Shown here: piece by piece, positions 1-8,602 of the stretch | Numbering within the stretch: the stretch's first letter is position 1 | Layout: every line of letters begins with the position of its first letter | Made by a program: the position numbers and the translations under genes | Origin: Paenibacillus lupini | GTDB lineage: Bacteria > Bacillota > Bacilli > Paenibacillales > Paenibacillaceae | Assembly (NCBI RefSeq): GCF_011761355.1 | Contig: NZ_JAASRW010000002.1 | Location: forward strand, 806,001 to 870,000 | Direction: 5' to 3' | Length of the DNA stretch: 64,000 nt | Notes under the pieces: model-generated | Seen by the model: the letters and a program-made list of their open reading frames with translations, nothing else | Database searches by the model: none | What the model was told of the DNA's origin: nothing

Positions 1-2
1 TG

Positions 3-986
3 ACAATTCAAAAGCACTCCACAATTCAAACACCTATATCATCCGGGTTTGGTCCAAGAACGACAGCAAAGATGGTTATTGGGGAACAGGATCTGACTGG
101 TAAGATTGCTATCGTGACAGGTGGTTATTCTGGACTCGGTCTTGAAGCGGTCAAAGCCCTTGCTTCTGCAGGGGCAAAGGTTATTGTACCCGCTCGCACT
201 CTGGAAAAAGCACAGACAGCACTTGAGGGAGTACCTGGTGTAGAACTGGAGCAGTTGGATCTTATGGATCCTGCTTCGATCGATGAGTTTGCAAAACGTT
301 TTCTTGCTTCCGACAGGCATTTACACATTCTTCTTAATGCCGCAGGAATAATGGCTGCTCCGCTTGTTCGCGATTCGAGGGGGTTTGAATCCCAGCTTGC
401 AACCAATCATCTGGGACATTTTCAGCTAGTGTTAAGGTTATGGCCCGCGCTTAAGAAGGCAAAAGGCGCAAGAATTGTCTCTGTCTCATCGCGTGCCCTG
501 CAACTCAGCGCTTTTGATTTTGAAGATCCAAATTTTAATTCACGCGATTATGACAAATGGCTTGCGTACGCTAGATCCAAAACAGCAAATGCTTTATTTG
601 CCGTAGCAATGGACAAGCGTGGAGAGCCTCATGGAGTGCGAGCATTTTCCGTTCATCCAGGTACGATCGTGACAGATTTATCTCGTCATTTAACCGATGA
701 TGAATTGCGTGCAATGGGAGCTTTAAACGAACAAGGTGAACGTGCTTTTACCGAGTATAATAATGAAATCAAAACGATTAATGAAGGGGCAGCCACTTTA
801 GTCTGGTGTGCAGTCCATCCTCAGCTCAACGGAAAGGGTGGGGTCTATTGTGAAAATGGAGATATTGCAGTTATAACGGACAAGCCACACACTCCCGGTG
901 TATTTGAGTGGGCTGTCGATCCCAAGGAAGCTGATCGCTTATGGATGTTAAGTGAGCAGTTGATAGGTTCAAAATTTGAAAATTAA
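3..986 (+). CDS. Short-chain dehydrogenase/reductase, 5' end outside the window
   Basis: NAD(P)-dependent oxidoreductase of the SDR family, of the type annotated retinol-dehydrogenase-like. Visible motifs are the cofactor loop TGGYSGLG, an NAAG-type motif (NAAGIMA), a Ser in SVSSRAL and the catalytic YxxxK in YARSK. An ATG at 72 could start it, but the frame stays open to the left edge. The upstream codons read TPISSGFGPRTTAK, and relatives of this subfamily usually carry a TPIxSGFGxxTTA stretch just before the DLTGK segment. I therefore treat the gene as starting before base 1, with the 5' end missing. A strong terminator follows. Substrate unknown; probably a soluble cytoplasmic enzyme. Confidence 0.85.
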   Translation, partial: TIQKHSTIQTPISSGFGPRTTAKMVIGEQDLTGKIAIVTGGYSGLGLEAVKALASAGAKVIVPARTLEKAQTALEGVPGVELEQLDLMDPASIDEFAKRFLASDRHLHILLNAAGIMAAPLVRDSRGFESQLATNHLGHFQLVLRLWPALKKAKGARIVSVSSRALQLSAFDFEDPNFNSRDYDKWLAYARSKTANALFAVAMDKRGEPHGVRAFSVHPGTIVTDLSRHLTDDELRAMGALNEQGERAFTEYNNEIKTINEGAATLVWCAVHPQLNGKGGVYCENGDIAVITDKPHTPGVFEWAVDPKEADRLWMLSEQLIGSKFEN

Positions 987-1021
987 GGCCATAGAATCAA
1001 ATTCATATTTCAAGGTATAAG

Positions 1022-1055
1022 AAACAGCCTGCTGAATGCTCAGCAGGCTGTTTCT
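1022..1055 (+). terminator. Rho-independent terminator of the SDR gene
   Basis: Perfect 14-bp inverted repeat (AAACAGCCTGCTGA and its complement) with a 4-nt loop, running into a T-rich tail. It lies 36 bp after the SDR stop codon. Confidence 0.85.
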
Positions 1056-1635
1056 ATATAATCTTTTGTGCGAATGATTTGCTTAACTAAATCACTATTC
1101 ATAAAGCTGCATTATTTTGGAATATTGATCTTATGCGGTGCTAGAAGCATGGCTTTACTTTTATAAAGCATATATAAAAAAAAAGCCTTCTTTAGGATAT
1201 AGACAATAGCTGTTATAGTTGGCCCGTGACCTTTTATAAACAGTTATTGTTGTTACTGTGATTAGGCTAAGTATATAAATTTTAAAATATTTTTGAGCAT
1301 TGATCTTATTTATTAGAGTTGTTACAAGAAAGTTACATTTTGTATGTATTTTAGAAATATGATTTTTGCATGATTAGTTTAGTGCTATTAACTGAACGAA
1401 ATTGGAATGGCGTAAATGAAGTGATTTTAATCAAAGAGCTATTACTACTAGAAGGAGTACAGACATGTTATTAAATGTATAGAAGCAGTTAGAAAAATTG
1501 AGGATCGACTGGATAATCGTTGATTTCGCTCATACTGATGTTGTACTGGTGATGTCATTCTAATTGCCGACATATCAAGGCCACTGCCGAAAATTTTACT
1601 TATTACTGCATATGTGACTAAGTAGGTGAACGAAG
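1056..1635. other. AT-rich intergenic region with a possible decayed ORF
   Basis: About 580 bp without a convincing gene. A good ribosome binding site (GAAGGAG, about 1450-1456) precedes an ATG at 1465 that stops after five codons. In the next frames the sequence up to the aspartate racemase still looks partly coding: about 1555-1624 reads GDVILIADISRPLPKILLI and then TAYVTK. This could be the remnant of a small frameshifted gene. I cannot identify it. Confidence 0.3.
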
Positions 1636-2379
1636 ATGGAACATGGAAGCTTAGGTGTTATTGGGGGAATGGGTCCCAAAGCTACCTCGGTATTTTTTGA
1701 AAAAATAATAAACAAAACGAGTGCGGATATTGACCAGGATCACATTAATATCATTATTCTTAATCATACAAGTCTTCCTGACCGGACCGATGTTCTTCGA
1801 AAGAAGGAAGGGGATCTATTCTTAGACAAAATATCTAAAGATATGGCTCTCCTTCATAATGCCGGTGTATCCAATATTGCAATACCATGTAACACAGCAC
1901 ATTGCTTTTATAATGAGATGCAAGAAATGACCACAATTCCGATTATAAATATGGTTAACGAGACACTTAAGCTTGTCGTGGATAAGTTTGGATCAGGCAG
2001 TAGAATGGGGATTTTGGCGACTGATGGAACCTTGCATAACGGGATATATAGCAAAGAATGTGAAAATTTGGAACTTAAACTATATAAGCCGAATGAAGAA
2101 ATACAGAAACGTATCATGAGTATCATTTATAAGAAACTGAAGAAAAATCAACATGTTGAGCCAGCAGAAATCGAGGAGATAATAGAGATGCTGCTGAGCG
2201 ACTTCGGTTGTGACTGTGTCGTAATTGCTTGCACGGAATTATCAGGTATACCATTGCGGCAGAATATTAAAAGGCATTGCATTGATGCTATGGATGTACT
2301 CGTAGAGAAATCAATTCTTCGTTCAGGTAAAAGAGTTATAGCTTCTGATTTTCATAATACATGCATTACGGAAAGATAG
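1636..2379 (+). CDS. Aspartate/glutamate racemase family protein (copy 1)
   Basis: Cofactor-independent amino-acid racemase of the Asp/Glu/hydantoin racemase superfamily, 247 aa. The N-terminal signature GVIGGMGPKAT, the first catalytic cysteine in PCNTAH and the second in ACTELSG are all present, so the two-cysteine acid/base pair is intact. Aspartate racemase (L-Asp to D-Asp) is the best guess; substrate specificity cannot be read from the sequence. The start ATG follows AGTAGGTGAACGAAG. A clear paralogue lies on the opposite strand at 3297-4058, with an orphan response regulator between them. This copy is much more AT-rich than that one. Confidence 0.88.
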   Translation: MEHGSLGVIGGMGPKATSVFFEKIINKTSADIDQDHINIIILNHTSLPDRTDVLRKKEGDLFLDKISKDMALLHNAGVSNIAIPCNTAHCFYNEMQEMTTIPIINMVNETLKLVVDKFGSGSRMGILATDGTLHNGIYSKECENLELKLYKPNEEIQKRIMSIIYKKLKKNQHVEPAEIEEIIEMLLSDFGCDCVVIACTELSGIPLRQNIKRHCIDAMDVLVEKSILRSGKRVIASDFHNTCITER

Positions 2380-2431
2380 AACTTCTTCAGTGATTTAATG
2401 GAGTCAAGAGTTTGTTCCAAAGGGGTTTATT

Positions 2432-3133
2432 ATGATAAAAGTACTTATTGTAGAAGACGACTTCAGCATTTCTAGTGCCATAACATATGCGCTTGAGCGA
2501 GAAGGCTACACGATCAGAACCGCTGCTGACGGGGAGGAAGCTCTTGAGAAAGCAGAGGTATTTAAACCCGACGTAATTATTCTTGATATTATGATGCCTA
2601 AAATGAACGGATATGAGGTTTTCCGTAAGCTTAATCAGAAAGAACGGCCAGGAGTGCTTTTGCTGACCGTGAAAAACGATATCGTAGACAAGGTACTTGG
2701 GCTGGAATTAGGTGCGGACGATTATATGACCAAACCCTTTGATATCCGGGAAGTGGTGGCCAGAGTAAAGGCACTGTACCGGAGGGGGAATTTTGCATAT
2801 TTCAATAATAGTGAACTTGAGAAAGTAAATATTGAGATGGGTGGTTTGTCGATTGAACTATATAGTCGGACGGTTAGGATGGATGGTCAAGAACTAGACT
2901 TGACGCTAAAAGAGTTTGATCTTCTTGTTGAGCTTGCATGTAATCCTGATCGGGTGTATTCCAGAAAGGTGCTGCTGAAGAAGGTATGGGATATTAATTA
3001 TGCCGGGGGAACCAGAACGGTTGATATTCATATCCAAAGGCTCCGCAAGAAGCTGGGAAGATGGCAAGGGCTCATTCAAACGATTAACGGAATTGGTTAT
3101 AAAATTATTCCTAAAACACTAGATAATGAATGA
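2432..3133 (+). CDS. OmpR/PhoB-family response regulator, no kinase beside it
   Basis: 233-aa two-domain response regulator. The receiver domain (about residues 1-115) has the acidic pair VEDD, the phosphoacceptor Asp in DIMMPKMNG and the Lys in MTKPFD; the switch Thr is in LLLTVKN. The C-terminal winged helix (about 133-228) ends with the typical RTVDIHIQRLRKKLG recognition helix and GIGYK wing. It lies 52 bp downstream of the aspartate racemase and may be co-transcribed with it. No histidine kinase gene follows: the next 160 bp hold only a gene fragment and then a convergent gene. The partner kinase must be elsewhere or was lost. Confidence 0.9.
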   Translation: MIKVLIVEDDFSISSAITYALEREGYTIRTAADGEEALEKAEVFKPDVIILDIMMPKMNGYEVFRKLNQKERPGVLLLTVKNDIVDKVLGLELGADDYMTKPFDIREVVARVKALYRRGNFAYFNNSELEKVNIEMGGLSIELYSRTVRMDGQELDLTLKEFDLLVELACNPDRVYSRKVLLKKVWDINYAGGTRTVDIHIQRLRKKLGRWQGLIQTINGIGYKIIPKTLDNE

Positions 3134-3143
3134 TGGGTGCTAA

Positions 3144-3308
3144 GAATTTAGTTTCCGCAGGGACGCGGCGCCGCTTCCCGACCGCAAAGTCTCGTGGGCG
3201 GAAATCGCGGCGCTTCTGTACAGCGTCGGGGGCATTGGCATGGAAGCGTTGGAAAATAAAAAGGCAGCTATTTTCTCGACAGATGCGTCTTTATCTTTAG
3301 GTGTGTGA
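3144..3308 (+). pseudogene. Possible gene fragment, G+C-rich, unidentified
   Basis: A 54-codon open stretch directly behind the response regulator. It has coding-like, G+C-rich composition unlike the gene before it (residues PLPDRKVSWAEIAALLYSVG) but no start codon and no ribosome binding site. It ends inside the tail of the convergent racemase gene. It could be the 3' remnant of a gene lost by rearrangement. Function unknown and the call is weak. Confidence 0.25.
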
Positions 3309-4058
3309 TCGGTATACATGATTCTCTTTGAACAGCCGTTCGGCGCGCGCAGGCTTGACCGTACCGCCGGACACCGTAATGGACCGATGCACGAGCACGT
3401 CCAAAGCGTCGATAAAGTAAGGCCGCACGGATTCGCCTAATTCTATGCACGATAATTCCGTGCACGCGAGAACGACGCCGTCACATTTCTCCCGCTGGAG
3501 CATTTCCGTCATAATACCTTCGAGCACACGAGCATCCGAATGTCCGGTTTTTTTGATATCTTCATAGATGATGTTCATAATGCTTTGTTGCATGCTCGGG
3601 TTCGGGATGAACGGCTCAAGGCCGTATTCCCGCAGGACATCCGAATAGATGTCGGTTTGAAGGGTGGCGTCTGTCGCGAGAATGCCGATTTTACGATTCG
3701 CTTTATGTTTCGCGAGCAGTTCTTCGACCGTTTCTCTTACCATGTTGACGATCGGAATAGCCGTCATGGCTTGAATGTCGTCGAAGAAACGGTGCGCCGT
3801 ATTGCAAGGCATCACGATGTTCGACACTTCCGCATGCTCGAGCAGCGCGATGTCCGCTTGGATCAGCTGCAGGAATTGCTGATCTTTCCGCTCAAGAATT
3901 GAGCTCGTTCGGTCCGGCAATGACGCATGATTCAAAATAATCATGTCGACATGGTCTTGATCCGCTTCCACTTCGGTGAATTCAATAACTCTATCGAAAA
4001 AAACGGATGTCGCCTTCGGCCCCATCCCGCCGATCACGCCTAATTGGGATCTTTTCAT
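3297..4058 (-). CDS. Aspartate/glutamate racemase family protein (copy 2)
   Basis: Paralogue of the protein at 1636-2379, with the same N-terminal GVIGGMGPKATSVFF and both catalytic cysteines (PCNTAH and ACTELS). It should racemize a dicarboxylic amino acid, probably aspartate, in the cytoplasm. I chose the ATG at 4058 because it gives the same N-terminus as copy 1 (MKRSQLGVIGG) and follows AAGGTAAATATA. An ATG at 4085 behind AAGGAAAAAG is the main alternative. Base composition is clearly G+C-richer than copy 1, so this is unlikely to be a recent tandem duplication. It diverges from the transglutaminase operon at 4279. Confidence 0.87.
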   Translation of the reverse strand: MKRSQLGVIGGMGPKATSVFFDRVIEFTEVEADQDHVDMIILNHASLPDRTSSILERKDQQFLQLIQADIALLEHAEVSNIVMPCNTAHRFFDDIQAMTAIPIVNMVRETVEELLAKHKANRKIGILATDATLQTDIYSDVLREYGLEPFIPNPSMQQSIMNIIYEDIKKTGHSDARVLEGIMTEMLQREKCDGVVLACTELSCIELGESVRPYFIDALDVLVHRSITVSGGTVKPARAERLFKENHVYRSHT

Positions 4059-4278
4059 TATATTTACCTTATTTTGTAATGTCATCTTTTTCCTTATACT
4101 ATGAGAATTCGGGTTGTGTAGCAAGATGGTTTGGAAATTACGTTAAATTTCGACTAAAATCCAACCGAAATTATTCAATTAAATGAAAATTTTTGAATCC
4201 CGAAATCCGGTTTTGGCTATAGTATAGTGAAATGAATTGAAATTATTCGTAAAGTTTATACAGGAATGGAGTTGCCGC

Positions 4279-5205
4279 ATGCGCACTAGACGAATTAGAC
4301 GCATTAGACTTAGAAGGGTTATCTTAGGAGTTGCCTTCGTTTTTATTGCCGCGTTGGTTATTTGGACTTCGATTGACAGCATATTGGCGGCGGATAACAA
4401 GCCCGCAGCCAGGCCGGCTGCCACACCGACTGCCACGTCTGCTGCCACGTCGGACACCAATGCTGATACGGAGACACCCAAAATCACGGGAGTCAAAAAT
4501 GTAACTGTCTTTATCGGAGACCGCGTTTCCTACAAGACCGGAGTAACCGTTAAGGATAATCACGATACGAACATCGCTTTGGTCGTAGACACGAGCGGCG
4601 TCAACCTAAAGAAAGTCGGCGTTTACAACATTGCGTATATGGCCAAGGACGCCGCAGGCAACGTTGCCCATGCGGAGGCTACGGTAACGGTCAAGGTAAA
4701 GCCTGCGAGCCCCCTCAACGAAGACGAACTGAATCAATTGGCGGATACCGTACTCGCAAAGATCGTGACGGAAGACATGACGGAAGTCGACAAATTATGG
4801 GCAATCTTCAAATGGACGAAGTACAACATTGGCTATATCGACAGTTCCAGTCATACCGATTGGCGAAAAGGCGCGCTTCAAGGGTTTAAACAAGGTACGG
4901 GAGACTGCTTTGTCTTCTATGCCACCGCAAGGATGCTGATGGAGAGAAGCGGCTTCGAAACGCAAACCGTGATCCGGGATAAAGGCAGAAAAACGAAACA
5001 TTTTTGGAGCTTAGTCAAAGTCGAAGACGTCTGGTATCACTTCGATACAACTCCCACGATCAAAAAGAATACGACTTTCCTGCTTACGGACGCAGAGCTG
5101 GCGTTATTCAATAAGCAATTTAAGAACTATTACCTTTTCGATAAGACTAAACATCCGGCAACGCCGACCAAACCGCTCAAAGAAAGAAGCAAGTATCTTA
5201 AATAA
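4279..5205 (+). CDS. Exported transglutaminase-like protein with Ig-like domain
   Basis: About 308 aa. An Arg-rich N-terminus and one hydrophobic segment (GVAFVFIAALVIW) act as uncleaved signal or anchor, followed by an Ala/Pro/Thr-rich linker, an Ig-like bacterial domain (about 75-140) and a C-terminal transglutaminase/cysteine-protease fold. The catalytic triad can be traced as Cys in GDCFVFYA, His in KHFWSLV and Asp in YHFDTTP. It should act outside the membrane on wall or surface proteins or peptides. A TTG at 4237 is open upstream, but the ATG at 4279 has GGAG at good spacing and gives a normal signal. First gene of the operon running to 10270; the next start is 19 bp after its stop. Confidence 0.8.
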   Translation: MRTRRIRRIRLRRVILGVAFVFIAALVIWTSIDSILAADNKPAARPAATPTATSAATSDTNADTETPKITGVKNVTVFIGDRVSYKTGVTVKDNHDTNIALVVDTSGVNLKKVGVYNIAYMAKDAAGNVAHAEATVTVKVKPASPLNEDELNQLADTVLAKIVTEDMTEVDKLWAIFKWTKYNIGYIDSSSHTDWRKGALQGFKQGTGDCFVFYATARMLMERSGFETQTVIRDKGRKTKHFWSLVKVEDVWYHFDTTPTIKKNTTFLLTDAELALFNKQFKNYYLFDKTKHPATPTKPLKERSKYLK

Positions 5206-5223
5206 GAAGGGCTAGGTTTGCCA

Positions 5224-6741
5224 ATGCAGTTCAACGTCATGGAGTATTTAGAGCATACGGTACGAAGAGTACCAGACAAAATAGCTTACGCGAACGACCA
5301 AATCGGCCTTTCGTTCCAAGAAGTGTACGGGCAGTCCAGAGCGATCGGCACGTTTCTGAACAGGCACAATTTGCAAAAGCAACCGATCGTCGTATTTATG
5401 AACAGGAGTCCGAAAGCGATCGCGGCTTATTACGGCGTCATCTACAGCGGCAATTTCTATGTACCGCTCGACGAAGAGATGCCCCGCACCCGCATCGAGA
5501 CGATCGTTCGGAAGATAAATCCCAGCGCGATCATCTGCGACGAGTCGACGAAGGAAACCGCCGATGCCATCAACTTTCAAGGGAACGTTCATCTGTTCGA
5601 CGACCTGATTCAATGTCCTGTCGACGACGAGGCATTAACCCGAATACGCCTTTCCGCCTTGGACACGGATCCTTTGTACGTCGTCTTCACGTCCGGTTCA
5701 ACGGGCGTTCCGAAGGGCGTCATCGCCAACCATAGATCGGTTATCGATTATATCGAAAACTTATCCGACGTGCTCTCGCTGAGCGAAGACACGATATTCG
5801 GGAACCAGACGCCGCTGTATCTCGATGCTTGCTTTAAAGAACTATTCCCGTCCTTGAAGTTCGGAGCGACGACCTATATCATCCCGAAGAGCCTGTTTAT
5901 GTTCCCGCTCAAATTGGTGGAGTTCCTGAACGAGTATCGCATAAACACCATATGCTGGGTCGTATCGGCGTTAACGATGATCTCTTCCTTCAAAGTGCTG
6001 GACAAGCTGGTTCCGCAATTTCTGCATACCGTCGCGTTCGGCAGCGAAGTATTCCCGGTGAAACAATTCAATCTGTGGAGAAGCGCGTTGCCTAATGCGA
6101 GGTTCGTTAACTTATACGGACCTACCGAAGCGACCGGCATGTCGTGTTACTACAAGGTGGAACGGGCGTTCGAGGAACACGAGATTTTACCAATCGGCAG
6201 GCCGTTTCGGAATACCGAAATCCTCTTGCTCGGTTCGGACGATCGCGAAGCCGCTCCCGGGGAAGCCGGAGAAATTTGCATTCGGGGCACTTGCCTGACA
6301 CTAGGTTATTACGGGGATTTCGACAAGACGAACGAAGTCTTCGTACAAAATCCGTTGAACGCTCTGTATCCCGAACTGATCTACCGGACAGGGGATTTGG
6401 GCAGATACAACGAGCACGGCGAGCTGATGTTCGTCTCGCGCAAAGATTACCAGATCAAGCATATGGGGTATCGCATCGAGCTCGGAGAAATCGAGGCGAA
6501 CGTCAGTCGGCTGGAAGGCATCAAGAGCGCTTGCTGCGTTTACGACAAAACCACGGAGAAGATCGTCTTATTTTTCGTAGGCGAAACGGACGCCAGATCG
6601 ATCGTCAAGGAACTGAAGCTGCTACTGCCGAAGTATATGATTCCCAATCGGATTGAGCCGTTAGACGCAATGCCGCTCACGACGAACGGAAAAATCGATC
6701 GCGTTTACCTCAAAGAAGCTTGCGTCAAGAAGGGGAGTTAA
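5224..6741 (+). CDS. DltA-like amino-acid adenylating enzyme with altered pocket
   Basis: 505-aa ANL-superfamily adenylation enzyme of DltA size. Core motifs are intact: FTSGSTGVPKG (155-165), YGPTEAT (298-304), TGDLGR (389-394) and the A10 lysine in NGKIDR (Lys490). The Asp of YLDACF (Asp201) matches the residue that binds the substrate amino group, so an amino acid is the likely substrate. In DltA a FCGE motif carries the cysteine linked to D-Ala preference; here the equivalent reads FGSE (Gly273). The substrate may therefore not be D-alanine. It should adenylate the amino acid and load it on the carrier protein encoded 4 bp downstream. A TTG at 5218 is an alternative start. Confidence 0.85.
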   Translation: MQFNVMEYLEHTVRRVPDKIAYANDQIGLSFQEVYGQSRAIGTFLNRHNLQKQPIVVFMNRSPKAIAAYYGVIYSGNFYVPLDEEMPRTRIETIVRKINPSAIICDESTKETADAINFQGNVHLFDDLIQCPVDDEALTRIRLSALDTDPLYVVFTSGSTGVPKGVIANHRSVIDYIENLSDVLSLSEDTIFGNQTPLYLDACFKELFPSLKFGATTYIIPKSLFMFPLKLVEFLNEYRINTICWVVSALTMISSFKVLDKLVPQFLHTVAFGSEVFPVKQFNLWRSALPNARFVNLYGPTEATGMSCYYKVERAFEEHEILPIGRPFRNTEILLLGSDDREAAPGEAGEICIRGTCLTLGYYGDFDKTNEVFVQNPLNALYPELIYRTGDLGRYNEHGELMFVSRKDYQIKHMGYRIELGEIEANVSRLEGIKSACCVYDKTTEKIVLFFVGETDARSIVKELKLLLPKYMIPNRIEPLDAMPLTTNGKIDRVYLKEACVKKGS

Positions 6742-6745
6742 GCAC

Positions 6746-6976
6746 ATGGATGAGTTATTGAAAATATTAGAAGAAATGCATCCTGACGTCGATTTTCGTC
6801 AATGCGATACGTTAATCAAGGATAAAGTGTTGGATTCTTTCGACATCGTCACGCTGCTTGCGGAGATCGACGGCGAATTTGGCGTGACGATTCCCGTGGA
6901 GGAAATCACGCCGGATAACTTCAATTCCGCCCAAGCGTTGTACGCATTAATCATCAGACTATCCGACGATTTATAG
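6746..6976 (+). CDS. Acyl/D-alanyl carrier protein (DltC-like)
   Basis: 76-aa acidic four-helix carrier protein. The phosphopantetheine attachment serine is Ser31 in LDSFDIV, and the helix-II pattern (TLLAEIDGEFGVTIP) is typical. It would receive the aminoacyl group from the adenylating enzyme on a 4'-phosphopantetheine arm and deliver it to the membrane MBOAT protein. Its start is 4 bp after the adenylating enzyme's stop, and the MBOAT start is 9 bp after its own stop, so the three are tightly coupled. Confidence 0.9.
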   Translation: MDELLKILEEMHPDVDFRQCDTLIKDKVLDSFDIVTLLAEIDGEFGVTIPVEEITPDNFNSAQALYALIIRLSDDL

Positions 6977-6985
6977 GGGGAGACC

Positions 6986-8578
6986 ATGCTTTTTACCTCA
7001 TACGGTTTCATTCTCTTTCTCGTTGCCTTGTTCGTCGTTTATTACATCATTCCGAGAAAATACCAGTGGGCATTGCTTCTAGGCGCCAGCTATTTGTTCT
7101 ATGCGCTATCCGGGCTTCAATTTCTTGCTTATATCGTGGCGACGACGGTTTGCGTGTATTATGCCGGACGCCGAATCGGCGACTTGGTGCAGACCGAATC
7201 CGCGTATTTGCGGGAAAATAAGCAGGAATTGGCCAAGCCCCAGATCAACGAATACAAATCCAAGATGAAAGCAAGAAAGCGGATCCCGATGCTGCTCGCC
7301 TTGTTCGTCGCCTTGGGCATTCTTGCTTTCGTCAAATACATCGATTTCGCGATCGCGAACATCAATCTCATCGCCCGGGCTTTCGGAAGCGAAGGCGGCA
7401 TTTCCTTCTGGACGATCGCCGTTCCGCTCGGTATTTCCTTCTATACGTTCAAGAGCGCGGCCTACCTGATCGACGTCTACAGGGGGAAATTTCCGCCGGA
7501 GCGCAATCTGTTCAAGTTCGCGTTGTTCGTTTCCTTTTTCCCCGAAGTCATACAAGGACCGATTAGCCGATTCGATCAATTGGGTAAGACGTTGTATGGC
7601 TATCACCCCTTCGACGGCCGTAACGTAAAGTTCGGCTTGCAGCGAATCGCATGGGGATTTTTCAAAAAGCTGGTCATTGCCGATCAACTGATGGTCGCCG
7701 TTCGGACGATTATCGACGATCCCGATCACTATAATGGTTCGTTCGTGTTGGTTGGCATGCTGTTATACGCGTTTCAACTGTTGGCCGACTTTTCTGGCGG
7801 TATCGATATTACGATCGGGATTGCTCAGGTGCTCGGCGTCACGGTTCAGGAAAATTTCCGCAGACCGTATTTCGCCAAGTCGATCACGGATTACTGGCGC
7901 AGATGGCATATTTCGATGGGTGCTTGGTTCCGGGATTACGTTTTCTTCCCGATGTCCGTCTCGAAGCCGATGCTTGCCCTGTCGAAGTTCTCCCGCCGGC
8001 GGTTTGGCAACGCGATTGGCAAACGCGCGCCTGTGTATCTCGCGACTTTAACGACCTGGTTCGCCACCGGCATCTGGCACGGCTCCAGTTGGAACTTCAT
8101 CGCCTGGGGACTGGCCAACGGCGTCATCATCCTTATCTCGCAAGAACTGGAACCGTTCTACGATTGGTTCCATGGGAAGTTCAATGTGAAGCATACGTTC
8201 GGATTCCGCTCCTTCCAAGTCGTGCGGACGCTGCTGCTGATGAGCTCGATCCGGCTGTTCGACTGTTACATGGACGTGCCGCTGACGTTTAAGATGTTCG
8301 GGTCCATGTTCACGACCTTCAATTATCAAGTCTTATTCGACGGTTCGTTGCTTCATTTGGGCATCTCTTTTAGTCACTACGTCTTGATCCTGTCGAGCCT
8401 AACGGTCGTCGGAATCGTCAGCTTGCTGCAAAGAAGCGGAAGCGTGAGGGAGAAGATAGAGGCGCAGCCGATTGGCATAAGGTATTCGCTTTACGGCATG
8501 CTGATCCTCTCGATCCTCGTCTTCGGCGCTTACGGCGTCGGCTATGACGCGAAGCAATTTATCTATAATCAGTTCTGA
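6986..8578 (+). CDS. MBOAT-family membrane acyltransferase (DltB-like)
   Basis: 530-aa polytopic membrane protein of the membrane-bound O-acyltransferase family. Characteristic MBOAT elements are visible: PLGISFYTFKSAAYLIDVY, the conserved Pro/Gln segment FPEVIQGPISRF, the WRRWHISMGAWFRDYVFFP block, and the active-site histidine in TGIWHGSSWNF. It is longer than DltB (about 400-415 aa) and closer in size to AlgI/PatA-type MBOAT proteins. In context it should move an aminoacyl group from the carrier protein across or onto the membrane toward an extracellular polymer. About ten hydrophobic segments can be seen. Confidence 0.9.
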   Translation: MLFTSYGFILFLVALFVVYYIIPRKYQWALLLGASYLFYALSGLQFLAYIVATTVCVYYAGRRIGDLVQTESAYLRENKQELAKPQINEYKSKMKARKRIPMLLALFVALGILAFVKYIDFAIANINLIARAFGSEGGISFWTIAVPLGISFYTFKSAAYLIDVYRGKFPPERNLFKFALFVSFFPEVIQGPISRFDQLGKTLYGYHPFDGRNVKFGLQRIAWGFFKKLVIADQLMVAVRTIIDDPDHYNGSFVLVGMLLYAFQLLADFSGGIDITIGIAQVLGVTVQENFRRPYFAKSITDYWRRWHISMGAWFRDYVFFPMSVSKPMLALSKFSRRRFGNAIGKRAPVYLATLTTWFATGIWHGSSWNFIAWGLANGVIILISQELEPFYDWFHGKFNVKHTFGFRSFQVVRTLLLMSSIRLFDCYMDVPLTFKMFGSMFTTFNYQVLFDGSLLHLGISFSHYVLILSSLTVVGIVSLLQRSGSVREKIEAQPIGIRYSLYGMLILSILVFGAYGVGYDAKQFIYNQF

Positions 8579-8602
8579 TTTCTACGGAGGGATGAGGGGA
8601 CA

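Noticed and set aside
7106..7729. Long minus-strand ORF opposite the MBOAT gene
   Set aside because: Shadow frame of a G+C-rich gene; no ribosome binding site and low-complexity charged composition. The same holds for many other long antisense frames in the G+C-rich blocks.
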